The translations under genes and the position numbers were made by a program. The notes under the pieces were generated by a model. It searched no databases, had not been told where the DNA came from, and saw nothing but the letters and a program-made list of their open reading frames with translations. From Bryobacterales bacterium (lineage in GTDB: Bacteria > Acidobacteriota > Terriglobia > Bryobacterales > Bryobacteraceae): a stretch of DNA of 11,974 nucleotides. The stretch spans positions 1 through 11,974 of the forward strand of contig JAUZEU010000560.1 of NCBI GenBank assembly GCA_030838885.1, given 5' to 3'. Positions 7,228-11,974 of the stretch are shown here, piece after piece (the stretch's first letter is position 1; each line of letters begins with the position of its first letter).

Positions 7228-7842
7228 ATGAACAGATTTTCTCTTCTTCTATCTATCGCCGTCCTGCTCTCGGCATGTTCCGGCTCAAAGGACGCCAGCG
7301 CACAGAAAGCGCCTTTGTCGGAGACAGCCCCTGCTAACTTCCGGGTCAACTTCGACACCTCACGAGGACCCGTCGTAGTCGAAATCACGCGCGATCTGGC
7401 CCCGCACGGCGCCGACCGCCTTTACAGCCTGGTCAAGGCCAAATACTTCGATGGAGCACGTTTCTTCCGCGTCGTGCCGAACTTCATGGTGCAGTGGGGC
7501 ATGGCGGCGGATCCCGCCGTTTCCAGGAACTGGGACGTGCCAATTCCAGACGATCCGGTCAAGGAGACGAACGCCCGCGGCACGATCAGCTTCGCTGCCA
7601 CCAGCCAGCCGAACAGCCGTTCGACCCAGATGTTCATTAACTATGCCGATAACGCCAGGCTCGACGCTATGGGTTTCGCGCCGCTGGGAAAGGTTGTCAG
7701 CGGTATGGACATCGTCGACCAACTCTACTCGGAAGATCGCGAAAAGCCCGACCAGATGATGATTAAGGAACTGGGCAACACGTATCTCGAAAAGGAATTC
7801 CCGCACCTCGACTACATCAAAACCGCCCGAATTTCCCAGTGA
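7228..7842 (+). CDS. Cyclophilin-type peptidyl-prolyl isomerase, lipoprotein
   Basis: A 204-residue lipoprotein. From the ATG at 7228 the N-terminus MNRFSLLLSIAVLLSAC ends in a lipobox (LSAC) with Cys17 as the lipidated residue; an in-frame ATG at 7198 would add ten residues before the signal and is less likely. After a short linker rich in Ala and Ser comes a cyclophilin domain (~38-202): FRVVPNFMVQWG at 80-91 matches the family's catalytic FHR…FMxQGGD region with Arg81, and STQMFINY at 132-139 followed by FAPLGKVVSGMDIVD at 150-164 is the conserved second half. Cyclophilins catalyse cis-trans isomerisation at proline during folding; anchoring would place it at the inner face of the outer membrane or on the periplasmic side. 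First gene of a four-gene unit. Its TGA overlaps the cytochrome's GTG as GTGA. Confidence 0.9.
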   Translation: MNRFSLLLSIAVLLSACSGSKDASAQKAPLSETAPANFRVNFDTSRGPVVVEITRDLAPHGADRLYSLVKAKYFDGARFFRVVPNFMVQWGMAADPAVSRNWDVPIPDDPVKETNARGTISFAATSQPNSRSTQMFINYADNARLDAMGFAPLGKVVSGMDIVDQLYSEDREKPDQMMIKELGNTYLEKEFPHLDYIKTARISQ

Positions 7843-7910
7843 TCACACGTGCCGCGTTCCTGGCCTCTTTCACAATCTGCGTCGCCTTCGCACAGAATGA
7901 CTCAGCAAAG
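7839..7910 (+). other. Signal-peptide reading frame of the cytochrome c gene, separated from it by an apparent frameshift
   Basis: A GTG at 7839 overlaps the cyclophilin stop as GTGA and encodes MITRAAFLASFTICVAFAQN, a textbook Sec signal with cleavage expected after FA. This frame then loses any resemblance to cytochrome and stops at 8036, whereas the haem domains lie in the next frame. Removing one A from the AAA at 7907-7909 joins NDSA directly to RGRELFRSCQGCH. The natural product is therefore probably the fusion of this segment with the frame that runs to 8379. Mutation, sequencing error and translational slippage all remain possible. Confidence 0.7.
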
Positions 7911-8379
7911 AGGCCGGGAACTCTTCCGCTCCTGCCAGGGCTGCCACAACACTGCTTCCGACGAGCGCAGGATGGGGCCATCCCTGCGCAGTTTCTTCGG
8001 CAAAGTGACCCTCCGCAACGGCAAACACGCGGATGACGAAAACGTGCGCGAAATCATTCTCGAAGGTTTCAACGGCATGCCGTCTTTCCGCTACTCATTA
8101 CGGACCGCGGAAATCGACGACCTCATGGCGTACCTGCACACTCTGACCGGCAAACCCACTGGAGCCGAAGTCCCGCCCGGCGTCGCCTACTTCAAAGCCT
8201 ATTGCCTGCGCTGCCACAATCCCGATTCCCGTACCTCCACCGCTCCCGACCTCCGCGGCCACTATAAACCCGAAAACGCCGCACTCATCGAAGACGGCCA
8301 TGCCGGTGCTCCAGCCCTCAAAGACTGGTTAAAGGACACTGAGCGCCGGATCCTGTTCGAGTACCTCAAGACTTATTGA
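7849..8379 (+). CDS. Two-haem cytochrome c (N-terminus apparently frameshifted)
   Basis: The intact frame gives 176 residues from ATG 7849, or 160 from ATG 7897. Residues 1-20 from 7849 are polar and not an export signal; the true signal lies one frame away from GTG 7839. The first class I cytochrome domain has CQGCH at 29-33 and a distal Met77 in NGMPSF, and ends DDLMAYLHTL. The second has CLRCH at 119-123 but, at the place where MP is expected, reads GHAGAPALKDWL (150-161), so the distal Met is missing and His151 may replace it. Haem attachment needs export, so as read the protein from 7849 would be non-functional. The role would be periplasmic electron transfer; partners are not visible. 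Its TGA at 8377-8379 overlaps the kinase ATG by one base (TGATG). Confidence 0.8.
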   Translation: MPRSWPLSQSASPSHRMTQQRGRELFRSCQGCHNTASDERRMGPSLRSFFGKVTLRNGKHADDENVREIILEGFNGMPSFRYSLRTAEIDDLMAYLHTLTGKPTGAEVPPGVAYFKAYCLRCHNPDSRTSTAPDLRGHYKPENAALIEDGHAGAPALKDWLKDTERRILFEYLKTY

Positions 8380-9398
8380 TGACCCACTCTGTCAGTGTTC
8401 CGGGCCGCGTCAATCTGATCGGTGAACACATTGACTACCTCGGATTCCCCGTGCTCCCGATGGCGCTGACCCGCCGGATCCGGCTCGACTTCACCCCACG
8501 CTGTGACCGCCGAATTCGTGTCAGCGGTCCGGATTACGGCGAACGCGAATTCGAATGGACTCCCGATCTTCCACCGTACGCTCAGGGCGATTTTGGCAAC
8601 TACCTCAAAGCCGCCGCGCAGGCGGTATCAATCCGATGGGGCATCTCAAACGGCTTCGATGGAACTCTGACCAGCACCCTCCCCCCAGCCGCCGGACTCA
8701 GTTCCTCGTCCGCCCTGGTAATCGCCGTCACTCTTGCCCTGCTCCGAATCCGGGACATCCGCCCCGAATTTGAGCCGTTGATGGAGGTTCTCCCCGAAGG
8801 TGAACAATACGTTGGCACCCGTGGTGGGGGCATGGACCACGCGGTTTGCCTCGCCGGACGCGCCCGCTGTGCGATCCGCATCGACTTCAACCCTGCCCGC
8901 GTACACGCCGAATCGATTCCTCCCGCCTGGGACTTCTTCGTCGCACACAGCCTGCAGCGCGCCGAGAAATCCGGTGCAGCCCGCGAAGCCTACAACCGTC
9001 GCCGCGCGCTTTCCAGACAGGGTGACCCAACCGCCCTCCGCCACGCCAACAGCGAACGCGAGCGCGTCGAAAACGCTATCCAGGCTATGCGCGCCGGAGA
9101 CCTGTCCCGCTTCGGAGCCTTACTGAACGAATCCCACAACAGCCTCCGCGACAATCTCCAGGTCAGTTGCGACTGCGCCGACCATTTGGTCGAAGCCTGC
9201 CGCCGCGCCGGAGCCAGCGGAGCAAGAATCATGGGAGCCGGATTCGGCGGCTACGTAGTCGGCCTTTGTGAAAGGCGCGACACAAACGAACTGCTCGCCA
9301 GACTCGACCGGGATCATTTCAGCCACTTGCCCAAACGCAGCGGCTTCCCCGATTACCTGATGCAGGTGGAAGCTGGAGACGGGGCACTGTTCCTGTGA
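8379..9398 (+). CDS. GHMP sugar kinase, galactokinase family, GALK2-like
   Basis: A 339-residue kinase that should phosphorylate a free sugar at C1 with ATP. Motif 1, the galactokinase signature, is PGRVNLIGEHIDYLG at 8-22. Motif 2, the phosphate loop, is LPPAAGLSSSSAL at 101-113. Motif 3 is GARIMGAGFGGYVVG at 281-295. The putative catalytic base is Asp153 in GGGMDH. The wording GEHIDYLGFPVLPMA and YVGTRGGGMDH resembles the N-acetylgalactosamine kinase GALK2 (GEHIDYCGYSVLPMA, YIGTEGGGMDQ, from memory) more than E. coli GalK, and the protein is shorter than GalK (about 380). So galactose, GalNAc or a related sugar are candidates. A TTG at 8376 is in frame, but ATG 8379 overlaps the upstream TGA and is preferred. 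The next gene is a sugar-1-phosphate nucleotidyltransferase, the expected partner. Confidence 0.88.
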   Translation: MTHSVSVPGRVNLIGEHIDYLGFPVLPMALTRRIRLDFTPRCDRRIRVSGPDYGEREFEWTPDLPPYAQGDFGNYLKAAAQAVSIRWGISNGFDGTLTSTLPPAAGLSSSSALVIAVTLALLRIRDIRPEFEPLMEVLPEGEQYVGTRGGGMDHAVCLAGRARCAIRIDFNPARVHAESIPPAWDFFVAHSLQRAEKSGAAREAYNRRRALSRQGDPTALRHANSERERVENAIQAMRAGDLSRFGALLNESHNSLRDNLQVSCDCADHLVEACRRAGASGARIMGAGFGGYVVGLCERRDTNELLARLDRDHFSHLPKRSGFPDYLMQVEAGDGALFL

Positions 9399-10120
9399 TT
9401 CGAAAAGCAATCGTTCTGGCAGCAGGCAAAGGCACGCGCATGGGCGCCCTGACCGAAGACATTCCGAAACCCATGCTGCCCATTGAAGGCCGCCCCATGC
9501 TCGAATACATCGTAGGGCGCCTGCAGCAATCGGGTATCCCGGAGATCTTACTCGTCGTCGGCTATCGCCACGAGATGATCGAGAACCATTTCCGCAGCGG
9601 CTTCACCGGCATCTCATACGTCCTGCAGCACGTAATGGAGGGCACCGCATCCGCCCTAGAACTCGGACGCGAATTCGCCGCCGGAGAGCCCTTCCTGCTC
9701 ACCTACGGCGACATCATCACAGCTGCCGCAAACTACCGCGGCATCTGCCAAGTGCTTCTAAACAATGACGCCGCCGGAGTAGTCGGCGTGAAGAAGGTGG
9801 AAGATCCATGGCAGGGCGCGGCAGTCTACGCCGGTCCCGCAGGCGTGGTGACTCAAATCATCGAAAAGCCACCGAAAGGAACCTCCGCCACGAACTGGAA
9901 CAGCGCCGGCCTCTACGCATTCTCACCAGTGATCTTCGACGAAATCGACGCCGTCCCGAAATCTCCCCGCGGAGAATACGAGATCACCACCGCTATCCAG
10001 CAACTGATTGAACACCACCGCCCGGTCCGTCTCTACGACATGCAGGGAGCATGGCGCGACGTAGGACGCCCCGAAGACCTCACTCGGGCCGGAGAGGATC
10101 TTGCGGCATCGCAGGAATAA
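9395..10120 (+). CDS. Sugar-1-phosphate nucleotidyltransferase
   Basis: A 241-residue enzyme of the NTP_transferase family, joining a sugar 1-phosphate to an NTP to give an NDP-sugar and pyrophosphate. Visible motifs: the nucleotide-binding signature AIVLAAGKGTRMGALTEDIPKPM (split across 5-27, Lys25 the conserved phosphate-contacting lysine), EGTASAL at 82-88, the metal aspartate Asp106 in TYGDII, EKP at 157-159, NSAGLYAF at 169-176, and WRDVG at 220-224 with the second metal Asp222. It lacks the left-handed beta-helix acyltransferase domain of GlmU-type enzymes, so it is a stand-alone transferase of the glucose-1-phosphate uridylyl/thymidylyl type. The base and sugar cannot be read. The GTG at 9395 overlaps the kinase stop as GTGA, which supports coupled translation and a shared pathway. 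Its end overlaps the convergent Thg1-like gene by 41 bp. Confidence 0.9.
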   Translation: MIRKAIVLAAGKGTRMGALTEDIPKPMLPIEGRPMLEYIVGRLQQSGIPEILLVVGYRHEMIENHFRSGFTGISYVLQHVMEGTASALELGREFAAGEPFLLTYGDIITAAANYRGICQVLLNNDAAGVVGVKKVEDPWQGAAVYAGPAGVVTQIIEKPPKGTSATNWNSAGLYAFSPVIFDEIDAVPKSPRGEYEITTAIQQLIEHHRPVRLYDMQGAWRDVGRPEDLTRAGEDLAASQE

Positions 10121-10808
10121 TCCCTTGCAGATATTTCCGATTGCGGTTAAAAATCGGAATCTCCAGATCGATGACCCAACCAGCCGCCTCGTCCCGGCGC
10201 ACCGCCCTGCCCCGCTTAAAATCCGCTGCCTGCTTCGCCCAGTTCACACCCTTCGAGTGCAGCATGTCATGCTTTTCAGCCGTCGACTTCCCCGCCAGTT
10301 CCCCATGCGGAAAATGCGCAGAAGCCAGCATGTTCAGGCTGTTCGCGGAAGCATCCAGTTGCCGCCAAAGAAAATAATTCTCCACTTCACTGCGCTGCGA
10401 AATCACCATCACCCGCGAGTCGAAAGCGGCGGGCGACTTTTCCCCGTTGGACCCAAACGCCCAATTGAAAGCCCCTGTAAACAGGCTCGCCGAAACTGAC
10501 ACGATCTTCTGCACATTGCCATCGAACCAGAGCGCCGCATCCTCCCGTTCAAAATCCGTCAGCAGAAACGAATATTCATCGCTCTGCCCATAAGCAAACC
10601 GGCACCCGATCATTTCCTGGCACAAGTAAAGCGCAGCCTGATCCAGCGCATCGGCTAAATGCCGGCAATACGGCCGCTCCAGACCCGCCGTGAACTTATG
10701 GAACCCGCGCCCGTCGATCCGGATAACCACATGCGTGCGACGCGGCAACTGCAGCCGCAGGGCATCTTCGTAGTCCCGTTTCATGCGGCGTCCCAGGTCG
10801 TCTTTCAT
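10080..10808 (-). CDS. Thg1-like protein (tRNA-His guanylyltransferase family, 3'-5' RNA polymerase)
   Basis: A 242-residue protein from the ATG at 10808; a TTG at 10829 would add seven residues but the family starts like MKDDLGRRMKRDYE. The fingers-palm region has both metal-binding acidic motifs, VVIRIDGRGFHKFT at 27-40 (Asp32) and FAYGQSDEYSFLL at 71-83 (Asp77, Glu78). EVENYFLWRQLDASANSLNM at 141-160 matches the conserved Thg1 stretch. Eukaryotic Thg1 adds G-1 to tRNA-His; most bacteria encode that G in the gene, and their Thg1-like proteins instead extend 5'-truncated tRNAs in a template-dependent 3'-to-5' direction. Repair of damaged tRNA is therefore the likelier role. Divergent from a PIN-domain gene across 32 bp, and its 3' end overlaps the nucleotidyltransferase by 41 bp. 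Confidence 0.93.
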   Translation of the reverse strand: MKDDLGRRMKRDYEDALRLQLPRRTHVVIRIDGRGFHKFTAGLERPYCRHLADALDQAALYLCQEMIGCRFAYGQSDEYSFLLTDFEREDAALWFDGNVQKIVSVSASLFTGAFNWAFGSNGEKSPAAFDSRVMVISQRSEVENYFLWRQLDASANSLNMLASAHFPHGELAGKSTAEKHDMLHSKGVNWAKQAADFKRGRAVRRDEAAGWVIDLEIPIFNRNRKYLQGIIPAMPQDPLRPE

Positions 10809-10826
10809 GCGCTCATTCGATTGTGG

Positions 10827-10832
10827 CAAACT
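10827..10832 (+). promoter_or_regulatory. Possible -10 element for the PIN gene
   Basis: CAAACT lies 8 nt before the ATG at 10841 with no Shine-Dalgarno in between, consistent with a leaderless message. It sits in the 32-bp region shared with the divergent Thg1-like gene. The sequence is a poor match to TATAAT, so this rests on position. Confidence 0.2.
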
Positions 10833-10840
10833 CGTGTTTC

Positions 10841-11248
10841 ATGCGGGTCGTCCTCGATACCAACGTTTTGCTCTCCGCATGTCTCAAGCCGGACGGCCTG
10901 GAAGCACGCATGGTCGCCCTGGCGCTGGCGGGAACGCTGGATGCCTGCGTGACCCCACAGACCTGGGCGGAATATCAGGATGTGCTCTTTCGCGACAAAT
11001 TCGTTGCCGTCCGTCCGCGCGCCGAACTCATCCTGCAGGCTCTCGAAACGCATGCGGTGCGGTTCACCGCCGGCGAGCACCTCACCGCAGCGTCCGACGA
11101 AGACGACAACCGCTTCCTCGAATGCGCAGCGGCCGCGGGCGCGGAATACCTGGTCACCGGCAACCTGCGACATTACCCGGCGGCCCACGGCAGCACGCAG
11201 GTGGTAAACGCGCGCGGCTTTTTCACACTGCAGTCACCACGGTTGTAA
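10841..11248 (+). CDS. PIN-domain protein (putative RNase, toxin-like family, no antitoxin seen)
   Basis: A 135-residue PIN-domain protein of the group annotated as putative toxin-antitoxin toxin component, PIN family. RVVLDTNVLLSA at 2-13 gives the first metal aspartate (Asp6), Glu44 in TWAEY the second acidic residue, ASDEDDNRFLECA at 84-96 the third cluster, and YLVTGNLRHYP at 103-113 the last strand, with Asn108 where other PIN groups have Asp. PIN proteins are metal-dependent ribonucleases; VapC toxins cut tRNA or rRNA. No short antitoxin gene precedes it: the upstream neighbour is the divergent Thg1-like gene, and the downstream one is a coiled-coil protein. An in-frame GTG at 10823 would add six residues, but ATG 10841 begins at the first strand and is preferred. 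RNase fold firm; target and toxicity unknown. Confidence 0.88.
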   Translation: MRVVLDTNVLLSACLKPDGLEARMVALALAGTLDACVTPQTWAEYQDVLFRDKFVAVRPRAELILQALETHAVRFTAGEHLTAASDEDDNRFLECAAAAGAEYLVTGNLRHYPAAHGSTQVVNARGFFTLQSPRL

Positions 11249-11251
11249 AAT
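11222..11251 (+). promoter_or_regulatory. Promoter for the coiled-coil/GAF genes
   Basis: TTCACA at 11222-11227 (one mismatch from TTGACA) and TAAAAT at 11246-11251 (one mismatch from TATAAT) are 18 bp apart, the best sigma-70-type match I found in the window. The -10 hexamer contains the stop codon of the PIN gene. Transcription would begin near 11258, about 20 nt before the coiled-coil ATG at 11279. Confidence 0.5.
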
Positions 11252-11278
11252 GACCTTGCGGCGGTGGCCCGCTGCACT

Positions 11279-11635
11279 ATGGATCAATCGGCAACTTCAG
11301 CTCAAACGGTTCAGGACGCAGCTCAACTGTCGCTGGTCAACGCAGCCGGCGAGATTCAACAGTTGCGCAACACCGTCGCAGCCATGCGCGAACAACTGGA
11401 GACGGTGCGGTTTGCCGAACAGCAAAAGGCCCAGCAGGCAGTAGCCGGCGCCAATGAAGAACTGGTGCAACTCAGAGCGACTATACAGGCCCTTCGCGAT
11501 GAAATGGAGCGCCAAAAGGCAAAGCACGACGACGCCTTGCAAGCCGTGCAGAATGCCGCGCGAAACGAGATGAGGCAGCTTCAGCTCACCATTCTGGAGC
11601 TGCGCGAATGCCTGGAGGCTGCGGGTGGCAAGTAG
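11279..11635 (+). CDS. Small coiled-coil protein
   Basis: A 118-residue soluble protein from the ATG at 11279 (an in-frame GTG at 11264 would add five residues). Residues ~27-113 are continuous heptad-rich helix: EIQQLRNTVAAMREQLETV, then EELVQLRATIQALRDEM, then NEMRQLQLTILELRECL, with Leu, Ile or Val at a/d positions and a Gln/Glu/Arg-rich surface. No signal peptide, membrane helix or enzyme motif is present, and I do not recognise a named family. It overlaps the GAF-domain gene by 11 bp and carries that gene's Shine-Dalgarno, so the two are probably translated together. An accessory or oligomerisation role for the GAF-domain signalling protein is a reasonable guess. Coding is supported by the clean heptads; function is inferred. 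Confidence 0.75.
   Translation: MDQSATSAQTVQDAAQLSLVNAAGEIQQLRNTVAAMREQLETVRFAEQQKAQQAVAGANEELVQLRATIQALRDEMERQKAKHDDALQAVQNAARNEMRQLQLTILELRECLEAAGGK
11614..11618 (+). promoter_or_regulatory. Shine-Dalgarno that fixes the start of the GAF-domain gene
   Basis: GGAGG lies 6 nt before the GTG at 11625, inside the 3' end of the coiled-coil gene. It is among the strongest ribosome-binding sites in the window and supports the GTG rather than an internal start. Confidence 0.6.
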
Positions 11636-11974
11636 GCCGCCAGTCACAGGTCAGTCAACGAAGATTGCCAGCCGCGCCCGCAGAAGAACCCAGCAAACCG
11701 GCCTGCTGCTCAAAATTGCCACCAAAGTAGCGGCCGCCGAAACACTCGACGAAATCCTTCGGTACATCGTGGAAATAAGCGTTCAGCAGACCGGAGCCGA
11801 ACGAGGCACTCTCTTTCTGAACGATGAAAAGACCAGCGAACTCTACTCGCGCGTCGCTCAGGGCGTGGGCTTCCGCGAACTTCGGCTTCTGAACGATACC
11901 GGTATCGCGGGCCACGTCTTCCAGAGCGGTGAAGGCATCATCATCGATGATGCCTATACGGACACCCGCTTCAA
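11625..11974 (+). CDS. GAF-domain signalling protein, N-terminal part (truncated by window edge)
   Basis: The frame is open from GTG 11625 to the right edge, 116 codons. Residues 1-28 are basic and unstructured (RARRRTQQTG). A GAF sensor domain then begins: LLKIATKVAAAETLDEIL at about 28-45, a helix, then TGAERGTLFLNDEK with the first strands, ELYSRVAQGVGF, and NDTGIAGHVFQSGEGIIIDD near 88-107, where the IAGHVFxxGE turn is a GAF hallmark. GAF domains bind cyclic nucleotides, haem or other small ligands and control an output domain, which lies beyond the window. Adenylate/guanylate cyclase, PP2C-type phosphatase, histidine kinase or diguanylate cyclase are all common outputs, and none can be chosen here. 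It overlaps the coiled-coil gene by 11 bp and is preceded by a strong GGAGG. Confidence 0.85.
   Translation, partial: MASRPPVTGQSTKIASRARRRTQQTGLLLKIATKVAAAETLDEILRYIVEISVQQTGAERGTLFLNDEKTSELYSRVAQGVGFRELRLLNDTGIAGHVFQSGEGIIIDDAYTDTRF

Noticed and set aside
7839..8036. The 7839-8036 frame as a separate 65-residue gene
   Set aside because: Only its first ~23 residues (signal peptide) look meaningful. The remainder is the haem domain DNA read out of frame.
10809..11248. A classical PIN/antitoxin operon
   Set aside because: No short antitoxin frame with a DNA-binding fold precedes or overlaps the PIN gene. The neighbour upstream is on the other strand and is a Thg1-like enzyme.
1..11974. CRISPR array, insertion sequence, integrase, tRNA or rRNA
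   Set aside because: No regularly spaced repeats, transposase or integrase motifs, terminal inverted repeats, or tRNA-like cloverleaf with a TTCGA arm were recognised by eye; a covariance-model scan could not be run.

Overview
The window is a dense, GC-rich bacterial chromosome segment with at least 14 genes on both strands, median gaps near zero, and no RNA genes, CRISPR array, insertion sequence or attachment site that I could see. Gene content suggests an Acidobacteriota bacterium, most like the Bryobacteraceae/Solibacter group. The pointers are a secreted S9 peptidase, a secreted M1 aminopeptidase, a Tat-exported sugar-isomerase-like TIM barrel, many short divergent intergenic regions and few Shine-Dalgarno sequences. 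This placement is an inference from gene types and style, not from a marker gene.

Layout, left to right. (1) 1-883 minus: N-terminal part of a secreted M1 aminopeptidase running off the left edge. It is divergent from (2) 942-2951 plus: a secreted S9 prolyl-oligopeptidase-type peptidase. (3) 2948-3400 minus: an SRPBCC ligand-binding-fold protein. (4) 3443-4972 plus: an unrecognised secreted alpha-helical repeat protein. (5) 7116-4973 minus: a three-gene unit with a Tat-signal TIM-barrel epimerase/isomerase, a FlK-type hotdog thioesterase, and a small FAD/NAD(P)H oxidoreductase whose closest family by eye is the eukaryotic FSP1/AIFM2 group. (6) 7228-10120 plus: a four-gene unit with start/stop overlaps of 4, 1 and 4 nt: a cyclophilin lipoprotein, a two-CXXCH cytochrome c, a galactokinase-family GHMP kinase resembling GALK2, and a sugar-1-phosphate nucleotidyltransferase. 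(7) 10808-10080 minus: a Thg1-like 3'-5' RNA polymerase, divergent across 32 bp from (8) 10841-11248 plus: a PIN-domain RNase-like protein without a visible antitoxin. (9) 11279-11635 plus: a small coiled-coil protein overlapping (10) 11625-end: a GAF-domain protein running off the right edge.

Functional themes. Both genes at the left edge encode exported peptidases. The GHMP kinase and the nucleotidyltransferase form a plausible two-step salvage route from a free sugar to a nucleotide sugar. The Thg1-like enzyme and the PIN protein face each other as a possible RNA-repair/RNA-cleavage pair. The FSP1-like enzyme would reduce a quinone, but its partners in the unit do not explain it.

Most worth checking: the apparent +1 frameshift that separates the cytochrome's signal peptide from its haem domains, the Thg1/PIN divergent pair, the bacterial FSP1-like oxidoreductase, the GALK2-like kinase with its partner transferase, the thioesterase whose first strand lies upstream of any usual start codon, and a set of -10-like hexamers 7-8 nt before ATG codons that suggest leaderless transcripts.
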